Shown piece after piece: positions 33,596 to 44,918 of a stretch of DNA of 64,000 nt (the stretch's first letter is position 1; each line of letters starts with the position of its first letter). Origin of the DNA: Silurus meridionalis (Eukaryota > Chordata > Actinopteri > Siluriformes > Siluridae); the NCBI RefSeq assembly GCF_014805685.1, contig NC_060887.1, forward strand, positions 33,521,963-33,585,962. The letters run 5' to 3'. The notes under the pieces were generated by a model. That model saw nothing but the letters and a program-made list of their open reading frames with translations, did no database searches and was not told the DNA's origin. The translations under genes were made by a program, and so were the position numbers.

Positions 33596-36591
33596 CATTA
33601 TTTAGCTTGATAAGTAATGTAGCTTGTCTTGGATTGGTGGTGCTCAGGTCATAGATTAAGAGATGACCTATTGGAGTCAAGCATCATTTATCCAGACTTT
33701 GTAAAAGAACAAGAGAACTCTTTTCAGCCTCTCTGTGGAGTCAGTGCCATTCAGAGAATCACAGGAACAAAAAAGGACAATGAATTTGGATGAAAAAGAA
33801 GGTGCCCACTTCAGTAGATCTTTACTATCTTAAAAAGGCCTTAAAGGAATTACCAGGCATGTGCAGAGGCGTTCAAATGAAACATCACTAGAATAATAAA
33901 TATTTAGTTACAGACATCTGAATTCACCTTAATGGGCTGCAGTGCGTGTGTGCATCCAATACTTTTTAGAGGAGTCTAGAGTCAAACAGTCGCCTTGACT
34001 TGTGGTGTCACATTCATCAATAAACATTCTTCTCAGTTTCACCGGCTGCTTGTGAAAGCTGTCTGTGTGTATACTATGTAAACACTCAGAGCAGACTTAA
34101 GAACCACGGGGAATTACAGGAAGCCACTGCTGCAGCTGGAAACGGAACAGTTTGTATTGTGACTATGCCGTAGCCGCGATACACCAGGAATGCAGGCGTA
34201 AAAATCGCTTGAGAGCCCAGAGCCCTCTCATGGAAGCAGAAGTAATAAAAGCGCTCATAGGAAGTGTCATCGGCTGACAGAAGCGCTTAGGCCATCGCCC
34301 CTCACTGCTCTTCCTCCTGTTACAGCACTCAGGGGGTGTCCGGTCTCAATCACGTTTCTGGCTTCTGCCTCTGATTGGAAATGCACATGACGCATACGCA
34401 CACTTGCATGTGTTTTGAGGCTTTGGCTCAGAAAGGCCGAACCGCTCATTAGATTCAGTGACGCTACTACCATATGTCCCTTGAGTTCTATGAAGAAGGC
34501 TGATGATAAATGAGCTTATTCATCATTATACAGCTGGGGACTGTTCGAGTCCTGCAATATTAAGTTCAGCAAGCACGAAAAGATGTGACATTACAGGACC
34601 CTGGGAGAGGTTCACGAGACAAATGTATAACGGGGCTGCTATGTGAGCACAGTCTGTATATGGAAAGAAAGGCATGTGGGCCACTGGATGGAATAGAACG
34701 GAAGAAGCAACGCTTTTTCTGGCCAGCGCAATGTTCTGCAGCAGCTGGAATGGGTGTTTAGACTGCATCGTTCTTCTCTGGTCCTCTCCGAAAACACCGC
34801 TCCCACTGCTGACCCACCCCTCATTTCCCTCATCTACTAATAAACAGAACACACCCTTGGCGGGACTTCAGAGGAAGCAAACGGTCAGTTTAACACATGC
34901 ACGCATACGTACACAAACACGTGCAGAAGTGAGAAGAATCTTCGTCACTCTAGTGTGAGGTCTGATTATGTGAGCCCACACTGTATTCACTTAATTTTCT
35001 TATTTTTCCCAGGCCTGTTTTTAAAACTTTTATCATTCACACTGTAGTTCATCATTCTCTAGAGCTGGGAGACTTTTACGCTAATGTAAGCAGGGGATAT
35101 CTTCTCCATTAGTAGAGACATTAGGGAATTTACAATGTTTACAGAACATGCTGGAGGAATTTTTATGGAACCACCTTCCGAGATGTTCTCCATGGGGAGA
35201 TGAGCTGGAAATATGGGGTTCATTGGCCAATATCTTCCACTTGAGCTGTGCACTTAGACCACACTACATGCCTTGAGTCACTTTAGGATTTTTAACGTGC
35301 CAATAACGTCAAGTTGATAGCTGTAAATAATTGGATTGCCATGTTCAGCAAAGAGCTGTTAAATAAAGCACTTGTGGAACATGAGTAGGACTAAACAGTT
35401 TTGGATGAAATGCAAAAAAAAAAAAAAAAAAAAGATAAATCGTGGAAGGCCCAGCAACCTCTGTGAGCAGGAGAAACAAAGTAAGGTTGAGAGAGAAAAT
35501 GATTGAGAGCAGCATAATGAGCATTTAATGGATTAAATGTATTCAGCAGCGTGGCGAGGCCTGAAGCTCAAGCATTAGGTGGGCACCAGTCCTGCTGTGC
35601 CCAGAGACTCATAAAACATCTAAAATAGGCAGCCTACTGAGAAAGTAAGTGTGTGAGTATGTGAAACACTGAAGCAGCTAGAAATGGAGTTGATGGGTAG
35701 AGATGTATCTTACAACAGTGAAGAGTGGTAACTAACAATCGAGGCAAAAAGTGTGAGAATGAAAGAGAGACGGAGAGGTTCGACTACCAAAGACGGAGCT
35801 ACCAATGAAACACATCTGGACTCGGTTTTACAGCTCCACCTCAGCCAACCTAGGTTGCCATGCATGCGTCCCTGCATGTCATAAAAGCTTCTGTACAAAC
35901 CGCCTAGGTGACAATTATGTAACAGGATCCGCTCATCTACTAAAGGAGCGAGCAGGAAGCCTCCGGCACTGTACACATGCTTTGAAACAAGCCTGTATCC
36001 TTTACATTTCCTCAGACCACAAGGAGACCTAAGAGGTGCTGAGGTCAATCATAAGCAAGAAACACTCAGGTCTCCAAAAGTATCTCCTTGTTTAAATAAA
36101 AGGGCGATTTAACAGCCAAGTAAAGGCCTACAGGAACACCTGTATACAATTCTATTGTAACATAACATCGCTTATTTTAGATCCAGTTTCTGTGCCTGTG
36201 ACAAAGCTGTGCCATTGGGTGATCAAGGGCAGCTGGCTGGGAAAAAAGAAAAAAATAAACCTTCTTTAGAGAAATGAGGTCTTTCATGTAAATATGTTTG
36301 GGACTGTTGACCAGATGTTCATATCACAAGGAGAGATACAAGGAGAGATACGAGGCAGCGTGGGTGAACAATTCGTGATTGAACTCTGATGCAAAAGCAG
36401 AAAGGAAAATCCTGTAGATTCCACAGAACTTACATTTGAACAGCACAATGACAATTGCATGCCTTTTGACTTAGTCTTTAAGACCAAGGACATGGTTTTC
36501 CCAATGTCATGTTGAAAATACAGATCAGTGGAATTTCAAAAATGCATATCTTCTCTATGTCTTTAGTGCTTTAGCAGCAATTGTTTATTTG
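33596..36591. other. Long non-coding stretch with candidate conserved parts
   Basis: No gene recognised. The 34090-34860 part is more complex and GC-balanced than its surroundings (GTAGCCGCGATACACCAGGA; TATGAAGAAGGCTGATGATA) and shares nothing with repeats in the window. An A-run lies at 35413-35433. The 35780-36030 part is similarly complex. The short frames here have no family resemblance. Confidence 0.4.
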
Positions 36592-36775
36592 TATCATTTA
36601 CATTTACGGCATTTGGAATACACCCAGGGTGACTTACATTAATGTCATTCGTACAAGTAAACAGCTATGGGGTTAAGGGCCTTGCTTAGGGGCCCAGGTG
36701 TGGCAGCTTAGTGTGGCTAGGATTTAAACTCATGACCTAATCTAATGCCTTACCCACTAAGCTACCGCATCCCCT
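36592..36775 (-). mobile_element. tRNA-derived SINE (family 2), inverted
   Basis: On the minus strand it starts GGGGATGCGGTAGCTTAGTGG and has a B-box-like TCATGAGTTTAAATCCTAGCC. It then has CTGGGCCCCTAAGCAAGGCCCTTAACC and ends TGCCGTAAATGTAAATG. It is the same organisation as 40880-41070. Confidence 0.82.
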
Positions 36776-38023
36776 ATAATAGCACTGAAATATCAAAATC
36801 TTCTGTAATAGCACTGAAACACAATGCCAGTATATGTAAAATGTCCAATATATAGCATGTAATATCCATTTTTTTATTCACTCAAAAAAAAAAAACAACC
36901 AGCATACTTAGAAAAAATGTTATATTTATTCTGTGTTTAGTATATATGTGTTTGGATATTATCCCTAGTACACAAAAACAGCATCATACATACATTTGAA
37001 TTTATACATCTGAATACTGTATCCTGGTCAAGTTATTCTCTTGTAGATCAGGAGAGATCCCACCCCCTTAAGCTACTGTGCCACCTTTTACCGAATGCAT
37101 CTGCTCTTTAAGTCTTTGTTTTAAAAGACAATGAGTTGTAACAAAACCAAGTGATACCGTGTACTCGTATTGCCATTTGTACTCTAATGTTCTGCTGAAA
37201 CAGAAACCTGGAAAATCATTAAACACTGACAGAGAAATCATCCAGTTGGTTAAAATACTCGCTATCTCTTCACGCAGGATGTCAGACTATGCAATGTAAA
37301 ACTGCTGTGTCAAATGCTTTTTGTACAGCCAGCAGGGGGTGTGTAGGGAGATGTTTGCCCCAGGCACCTCTCTGTGGGTGTCCCAGTAGTGTGATGAAAG
37401 TAAAGACAGAAACAACAATGTACTTAACAATACACTCTTATTATAGAAGGCTATAATGAAATTGGCCAAAGTTAGAAATGGAAGTTGTAAGACAAAAATA
37501 AGGTAAATAATGAATAAAAGTAATTTATATGTCTTCAGTAACTACTTTATCATAGAGCTGTGATAGATCTGAAGTAAACCTCAGAGATTATGGCATGTTG
37601 TGACTCCTGGGGATTTCAAGCCAATGGACTTGAAATCAATTACTGGAACACACATGTTTTTTTACAAAAACAAAAAAAAAAAAACATTTTTCTTCTTGTT
37701 TTATATATAGGACAAGAGTACACTCCAGTTATGAATCCAAACGTTTCTAAATAAAACAGAATAGAGTACCTTGTTCTAACCTTCAAATTATTTCTATTAT
37801 TAAAAACTTTCAGTTTCATTATATGATGATTTATTACATAAAAGAGAAAAGGATGTGATGAGTGTCTTCTCAAAAACTAAATATTGTGTAATAATATGAT
37901 GCCACCATCCTCTTATTACACATTATTTTTGAGAATTTGCAAGTGCATATAACATGCAAGTGCATATAATCTTTATTATGCAGTGTATTTTTTATAACTA
38001 TATATAATATGAACTATTATAAA
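36776..38023. other. Non-coding DNA; possible SINE-head scrap near 37065
   Basis: CCCCTTAAGCTACTGTGCCACC (37065-37086) reads on the minus strand as a SINE head (GGTGGCACAGTAGCTTAAGG) followed by degraded tail-like sequence. Otherwise AT-rich and unrecognised. Confidence 0.4.
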
Positions 38024-38407
38024 TCTTCTTCATCTTCTTCTTTCGGCTGCTCCCATTAGAAGTCACCACAGCAGATCATCCGTCTCCAAACACCTCTGTC
38101 CTCTACATCTGCCTCTTTTACACCAACTACCTGCATGTCTTCCCTCACCACATCCATAAACCTCCTCTTTGGCCTTCCTTTTTTCTTCCTTCCTGGTTGC
38201 TCCATCCTCAGCATTCTCCTACCGATATACCCCATGTCCCTCCTCTGCACATGTCCAAACCATCTCAATCTCGCCTCCCTCACCTTGTTTCCAAAACGTC
38301 CTACATGTGCTGTCCCTCTAATAAACTCATTTCTAATCCTGTCCATCTTTGTCACTCCCAACAAAAACCTCAACATCTTCAGCTCTGCTACCTCCAGCTC
38401 CACCTCA
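38024..38407 (-). mobile_element. RTE-type LINE, copy B, 3' end
   Basis: An intact 115-codon minus-strand frame (38403-38056) covers the end of RT. It includes ELEVAELKMLRFLLGVTKMD, IRGTAHVGRFG, EARLRWFGHVQRRDMGYIGR and GRPKRRFMDVVREDMQVVGV, ending near MICCGDF. It is followed by the short 3' UTR with GGTGACTTCTAATGGGAGCAG and a GAAGAAGATGAAGAAG tail. It is 5'-truncated at 38407, where it abuts AT-rich DNA. Confidence 0.9.
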
Positions 38408-38789
38408 AAAAAGTATTTTACTCAAATGAACTATTATAATTATTGTAATTATAAACCCAAAATCTGAAGTAACAAGACATAACCTGGACCATGGAAGACA
38501 AAAGTGAGACAAACTGTGAGATGCGAAGTGAAACTAAAATAATAAATTAATTAATAAAGACTGTGATTGAACTGTTTGAAAAGATATGAACTCAGAGAGT
38601 TATACACTCTGTTATACACACTATAATGTATGTTTGCAACTAAACACCACACCCACAACATACAGCATGCATATGGAACACAATCCAGATTTAAATGGTG
38701 TTATAATAAGCCCCACACTTCTAGGAAGGCTTTCTATTAAATTAAAATTGTGTCTGTGTGGATTTGTTATTATTCAGCTGCAAGGGAAT

Positions 38790-39106
38790 TAGCAAGAACA
38801 GGTACTGATGTTAAATGAGGAGGTCTGGGATCAGCCACTTGTCTAGTCCATTAGTGGGGTTGAGGTGAAGACTCTGTGTAGGGCAGTTGTGTTCTGACAA
38901 ATTTAACAATGTCTTAATTGAGCCCATTTTATGCAAAGGGGCATAGTTATGCTGGAACAAGTATGGGTCACTTAGTTTCAGTAATAGAAAATAAACAGTG
39001 CAAGATAGAGCAGAAGTGCAGAAAGACATTCTGTATAAGTATTCAATAGTTTGGGAAATAACTACATTGGGCTTTGTTGGTCAGGGGTGCACATACTTTT
39101 GGCATA

Positions 39107-39112
<6 letters not shown>
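38790..39112 (-). mobile_element. Tc1-like transposon remnant
   Basis: A minus-strand frame reads LFQHNYAPLHKMGSIKTLLN, then EHNCPTQSLHLNPTNGLDKW. This parallels the Tc1 FQHDNAPCHKA (second catalytic Asp, here Asn-Tyr changed) and WP-QSPDLNPIEHLW blocks. The plus-strand right edge, GTGCACATACTTTTGGCATAGG, is a Tc1-like terminus ending at a TA array (39113-39137). Catalytic residues are lost. Confidence 0.7.

Positions 39113-39137
<25 letters not shown>
39113..39137. repeat. (TA)n microsatellite at the Tc1 end
   Basis: About 12 TA units immediately after the transposon terminus, the second example of a TA array at a Tc1 edge in this window (compare 7352-7382). Confidence 0.9.
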
Positions 39138-39884
39138 GACCATAGCAGTCTATGTTCATATTGTACACTGACTGTTCATCAGAGAGGGGGTGTTTCCACC
39201 TTTACAGGACCTGTACACCTTCAGGACCCTGAACTGGGCAACTAGGATAGCAACTCATTCCTTTACACTGAACACTCCACCATCATCTCTGTGCTGCCTC
39301 CAGAAATACTAACATTACATTAATGTAAAACCACACTGTACATTTCATGTGTTACATGAAAACAATTAACAAGGACTATTATATTGCAACCCTGCACCTT
39401 TGACTTATTTAAGAAAAATTATCATTACACTGCCTTACTTTACAAACTCTGCACAAAATGTATAGTGAATGTCTATTTATTTATTTTATTTTCCATTTAT
39501 TTTTATTTTTTTTTACAGTTTTTCCTATTTTTTAGCATCAGCAAACCATGACAAATTCCTTGTACATGCAACCCATGATACTCGGCAATCAAGATGATTC
39601 TAATTCTTATGCAGAAAGAATTATGGGAGGTGGGGGAAATGTGAGGCTCAATTAGCTGTAAAGAGGTTTTTAAATGAGTGTGATTTATGAGGAGGAAATG
39701 ACATTTTGTGCACATGTCTACTCTAAAATGTATCTTTCCATAAATAAGAAACCATCATTCCACATCCACTCCTTTACAATCTGAGTGTATGACTGACTTT
39801 TCTTTCTAAAGGTTTGAATAGATTACTGCTAAAACAACAAAGAAATTGGTGGCTCAAAACGTACAACTCTGAATTACTGATGAA
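39138..39884. other. Non-coding DNA, nothing recognised
   Basis: AT-rich, no coding or repeat resemblance. Confidence 0.5.
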
Positions 39885-40085
39885 AAGGTTTGGGATTTAG
39901 GTCTCAACACCAGCAAACTGCCACTATTAAGCCCTTGATTAAGGCTCTTAAACCTCTCTGCTACAGGTGTACCGTGTCATGACTGAACCTGCCCTCTAAC
40001 CCCAACTTCCTATCAAACTGGGTTATGTAAAGGAAGTAATTTCACTATGCTTTAACGTATACATGACAAGGGCTTCTTCTAAAAA
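39885..40085 (+). mobile_element. tRNA-derived SINE (family 1), 5' head lost
   Basis: AAGCCCTTGATTAAGGCTCTTAAACC, TGACTGAACCTGCCCTCTAACC and TTTCACTATGCTTTAACGTATA-CATGACAAGGGCTTCTTCT follow the body and tail of 3367-3616. The tRNA-like promoter boxes are not recognisable. Confidence 0.82.
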
Positions 40086-40872
40086 GTATTTTCCCAACAA
40101 AGTACACTTTTACAGGTGTTAACTGGAATAACTTACATATTTGGCACCACTTATACAATTTGTTTGCTTCTTCATAAAGACATTTTTTGGGATTCATGGC
40201 ACATTTAATAGCAGGTGAACTTGAGATAAGAGCTAATGGGATTTAGTACAGTATTGCTTAATATTTTCATATTTAGAATCTGATAAACAGTTTTTTGTCT
40301 AGGAAACGAGAAGGAATTGCCAACACTGTTTTAATAACCATGCTTTGTCTTGCCACAACTAATTTTCCATAATTGTCTATTCCTCTGTCTTCTGGAAATG
40401 TGAGGATTTTTCTTTCCACACATCTGGTGCATGACTGCTGCTAATACAGTTTCTATTGTTCCTTCAGGGGCTTGCTAAGATTGCTCTGTGATAGGGTTAG
40501 GAGCTTGACAATTAATTGACTGGAGAGTATGTGAGTAAAGGTTTGGGAACCTTAAAAGAACACCACTAGATGGTTTCTGCTGCATCAGGTGTGTATTATT
40601 GGTCAGAAACCCTGAAACATATCAGGGATCTGCTGAAGAGATTAGATCTCAGATGATTTGGAAAGTCTGAGGCTGCTCCAGGAGGAGCTGGAATCTCTAG
40701 CTAAGTGGAGGAGAAGTCTGGGATGAACTTCTATAGTTGCCACTGAGACTACAGAAGAAAAATGTATATATTAAATTTACATTTACATCTGTTGTTAAGC
40801 TGCAGGTTATAATATATAAGCGAGTTTTCAGCAAGCGCATCTTGCTCTGTTCTTAATATGTCAACTGATTCA
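40086..40872. other. Non-coding DNA, nothing recognised
   Basis: No repeat or coding resemblance. It contains direct repeats of GGAGAAGTCTGGGA-like words only. Confidence 0.45.
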
Positions 40873-40879
40873 TTAACTT

Positions 40880-41070
40880 TGGGAGGTGGTACTGTAGCTT
40901 AGTGGTTGAGGTTCTGGATTTTGGATGTGAAGGTTGAAAGTTCAAACCCAGGTACAAGCTGTCACTCCTGGACCCCTGAGCAAGGCACTTAACCTCATAG
41001 CTCAGTTGTATGAATGATATAAATGTCTCTTTGAATAAGAGTGTCTGCTAAATGCCAGAAAATGTAAATG
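40880..41070 (+). mobile_element. tRNA-derived SINE (family 2), near full length
   Basis: The head GTACTGTAGCTTAGTGGTTGAGG and the B-box-like AAGTTCAAACCCAGG are tRNA-like. The body has CTGGACCCCTGAGCAAGGCA-CTTAACC and the tail AAGAGTGTCTGCTAAATGCC. It is flanked by a possible 7-bp duplication TTAACTT (40873-40879 and 41071-41077). Confidence 0.85.
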
Positions 41071-41259
41071 TTAACTTGTTGGACTGCCTTCATTTTTATT
41101 ATTCTCTTGTTAATTAGCAATGGATACAACTATGCACTGCTATTTTAATTCTCATTAAATATACCCTGACAACCTCACACACTAGCAAAGACATCTCTGA
41201 CCAGTTAAAATCTTGAAATAATTTTATTTAGATCGTATAACTTTACATTATTTGAAAGA

Positions 41260-41360
41260 TTTGTTGAATTCCACTAATGGCAGTCACCCAAATAAGGATG
41301 GGTCACCATCTAATGATTTCTTTTTGTTGTCTCAGGGAGTTCCTCCTTAAACTGTTGCCT
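41260..41360 (-). repeat. Interspersed repeat family X, inverted fragment
   Basis: GGCAGTCACCCAAATAAGGATGGGT and TCTCAGGGAGTTCCTCCTTAAACTG read in reverse as the CATCCTCATCTGGGTGGC and ACTCCCTGAGATG parts of 24480-24735. Confidence 0.6.
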
Positions 41361-43611
41361 GATTTGTTCATTATGGATTCAAATCTAAAATCATGTCAGT
41401 GATAGTTATTTGCAGCAAGGCCTACTGTTCAAAGTACATAGGATTTGATTTGATTGTTATCAAAGCATTCAAACCCTATGAGGTTGTTTTGAAGCACGCC
41501 CTGGCTGAATACAAGACGAGATTTATTCATCGAAGCAACTGCACCATGTTGATAACCCAGTATGAAGTTAAATATAAACAGGAACGGTGTTCATAAACAC
41601 TGTAATCAGAGATAGAGCGAAAATTAAAAAAAACACAAAAAAAAAAAAAAAAAAAAAAAAGGCAAGCAAATCAAGAAGCACAATTTGGTGTTTTTTGTGA
41701 TTTCTATGCTCACTTAGACAAAGATTATTTTGCCGCTATTTTGTAACTGTATTAATTAAAGAATAAATCCTTATATACTGTATAGTTTTCTTTATCCATA
41801 GTAAGTATATCTTGTGTTCAACAACAATCACCATTGTTTTTGTCTTCTTAAAAATGTGGTAAACTATTAAATTAAATATTATAACATTGCCAAATATATT
41901 TTCTTTCACATTTTCCGTTTATGCACTTATACAAAGATTTCTCTGGTAGATTGGTTTGGAATAAACAACTCAACTTTTGACCACCTCTCTCTCTCTCTTT
42001 CCTCAGCCAGTTAATGTGTCTCTCTCTTTTGGCTTTTGTCCCCTGTCTTCTGAGCTGAGACCTTGTCACCCCAGACTTTTCTCACCAGAGGGAGCAGCCA
42101 AAGATAAAGTCAACTTCTTTTAGCCCCGCATAACCAAACATTGACCCTTCTCCCCAGGCAAAAGAATAAAGCTCAACCGCATGGAGCTGAGGGACATGGT
42201 TGACCTTTGATAGGTCGGACGTTTGTGGCATTTCTTTAAGTTTCGAATGACCAGTGGATAGAAGTATGTGTAGACAAATTCCAGGGCACTATGAAAATAA
42301 ATCAACCGCAAAAAAACAGGCATGTTTCATTACATGGCTTGAGGGGGAAATGCTACATTAGGGGTGCAACAGTTTAAAAGAAAAGAAAAAAAATGTTAAG
42401 CATGGATGAATGGATTGAAAAAATCCAGGCTTACACGGTGTGACTTGCAGGAACTTATGTGAACATTTCTACACTGGATCTTCTCTGATCTGAGCATTTT
42501 AGTAAAAATGACAAGAGAGTGACAATGTTTTTCAGTCTTTACAAACATAATACAAAGCTCAGTGTAAGGATGGCTATATCTTCAATTACAAACCCACAGT
42601 GGGTGTGGCCTAAAACAAATGATTTTCTTTAAATTGTTTACCCGGAAGAAACACTGTAAAAGCCAAAGCAACTCTAGAGGTAAAAGTTGCAATGCCCAGG
42701 AGTTTAATTACTAATATGCCTGCAATATTTTCTAATAAATGTATTTATTTTTATTTTCCACTAAAACAAAAAAGTTGCATAATTGAAACCACTGCAACTC
42801 TGACCAGGCAGTCACTAAGGATGAATGAATGCTAAAAATGCCTTGATTGTTAATTAACTTGGGCTTTATCTTCAAACTTTATATCTAATCCCTTGCTTGT
42901 GCTCGCAATAAAGTACAAACCTGCAGTGACACACAAAAAGACAAATCTGCACAATTTTAGATGACGCTTGTGAGATCTCTATTCTGATGCATATCTCTAG
43001 AATCAACAATATGGTCTACAAAAACAACAAGAAAATAGAATACAAGACCTCCTATTCATTTCTGTACTTATATCCATTATAACACATTATCTGTTCATTT
43101 AAAATAAAGTATTTGTATTCCGTTACATCTGTTCTATGCTGCTTTGAATGTCATGTGACCAGCAGGACCTGTCCAACAATGCTTGAGGCTGCCAAGTGAA
43201 GAGAGGGAGTGACTAATCCCAACAGTACTTAAGCTTGTCAGATGTGATGCCATCACAAGCAAACCCTGGCAGCTCAAGTAGAAGACTATCAGCTCTGAAA
43301 TCTCTGTAAAGCACAGTTAATACTCTAAAATGGGATGGTAATAGTGTCAGATCCTCTCAAGGAGAAATGTAAACTCATTTTATTGAATCACCAACGTTTA
43401 AATACACCAAGTAGAAGTACAGCTAAAAAAAAGGCTTTGTCTATTACTTGACAAATGATTTCGTTTAATGTTTGTTTTAATATTAAACAATTTTAAATAA
43501 ATAAAAAAAATTTTACTCAACTTTAATATTTTATTCAGTGTTCTGTAATTTATTCATTTACATTTTCCATTAGCAAAACAGTCTACATACTATATGTCTA
43601 CCAACACACCC
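41361..43611. other. Non-coding DNA with a candidate conserved block at 42060-42310
   Basis: A poly-A run of about 24 lies at 41637-41660. The 42060-42310 block has balanced composition and contains GTTGACCTTTGATAGGTC (42198-42215), with a TCF/LEF- or nuclear-receptor-like CTTTGAT/TGACCTTTG core. No coding exon could be supported. Confidence 0.4.
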
Positions 43612-44918
43612 ATGATCTCTAGTCCCTCTAATAAATTCATTTCTAATCCTGTCCATCGTCGTCATTCCCAATGAAAATCTCAGGCTCTATAGCTCTCCTA
43701 CCTCCAGCTCCACCTCCTGTCTTTTATCAATGCTACTTACTCTAAACCATACAAGATCGCAGGTCTCACCACAGTCCTATAAACTTTCCCTTTCACTCTC
43801 ACAGATACCCTTCTATCACAAATCACTCCTGCTATCACTCCACCCACTCCACCCTGCCTGCACTCTTTTCTTCACTTCTCTCTCCATTACTTTGCACTAT
43901 TGACCCCAGGTACCTGAACTTCTCCACCTTCACCACCTCTTCTACCTGCAACTGCACCACTCCACTGCCCTCCCTCTCATTCACACATATGTACTCTGTC
44001 TTACTCCTACTGACTTTCATTCCCCTTCTCTCCAGCGTGTACCTCCACCTCTCCAGGCTCTTCTCAACCTGCTCAGTACTCTCTCCACAAATCACAATAT
44101 CATCTGCAAACATCATAATCCATGGAGATCATCACCACTGCAAGCAAGAAAGGGCTCAGAGTCGATCCTTGATGCAGACCAACCTCCACCTTGAACCAGT
44201 CTGTCGTTCCTACAGCACACTTTACTGCTGTCACACTGTCCTCATACATATTCTGCACCACCCTCACATACTTCTCTGACACACCTGACTTCCTCATACA
44301 ATACCACAACTCCTCTCTTGGCACTCTGTCGTACGCTTTCTCTAAATCCACAAATACACAATGCAACTCCTTCTGACCTTCTCTATACTTCTCCATCAAC
44401 ATTCTCAAAGCAAATAATGCATCTGTGGTGCTCTTCTTAGGCAAGAAACCATACTGTTGCTCACAGATGGTCACCTCTTCTCTCAGCCTGGCTTCCACTA
44501 TTCTTTCCCATAACTTCATGGTGTGACTGATCAGCTTTATTCCCCTGTAGTTACTGCAGGTCTGCACATCTCCCTTATTCTTAGAAATCGGTACCAGCAC
44601 ACTCCTCCTCTATTCCTCAAACATCCTCTCATCTTTCAGAATGTTGTTGAACATCAAATATCTGGTTAAAATCTCCACTGACATCTCTCCTGAACATCTT
44701 CATAGTTCTATTGGTATGCCATCTGGTCCAACCAACTTTCTATTTTTCATCCTCTTAATCGCTGCTCTTACATCCTCCTTACTTATCCTATCCACTTCCT
44801 GTTTCACCATCTCCACATCATCCAACCTTCTCTCTTTTTCATTTTCCTCATTCATCAGCTGCTCAAAATACTCCCTCCATCTTCTCAACACACTCTTCTT
44901 ACTACTCAAAACACACTG
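43612..44918 (-). mobile_element. RTE-type LINE, copy C, RT portion (both ends truncated)
   Basis: The minus strand carries the end of the endonuclease-RT linker through most of RT, then stops near the C-terminal region without a normal 3' tail. A normal LINE keeps its 3' end. The loss here suggests later deletion or an incomplete-template origin. No target duplication was found. Confidence 0.85.
43835..44909 (-). pseudogene. RTE copy C reverse transcriptase, one or two frameshifts
   Basis: From the minus-strand 5' side: LRRWREYFEQLMNEENEKER and IKRMKNRKLVGPDGIPIEL (44909-44700). Then, after a frame break, SNYRGIKLISHTMKLWERIV (RT motif 1-2 region), GFLPKKSTTDALFALRMLME, FVDLEKAYDRVPREELWY (motif A) and EVGLHQGSTLSPFLLAVVM (motif B). 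Then MMFADDIVICGESTEQVEKS (FADD motif C) and KVSRSKTEYICVNEREGSG. All polymerase catalytic aspartates are still present, but the protein is split across frames near 44640 and 44110. Confidence 0.88.

Noticed and set aside
35710..36048. 112-codon minus-strand frame as a possible host gene
   Set aside because: No domain, no splice sites in phase and ordinary frame length for the local composition. Left as unassigned non-coding DNA.
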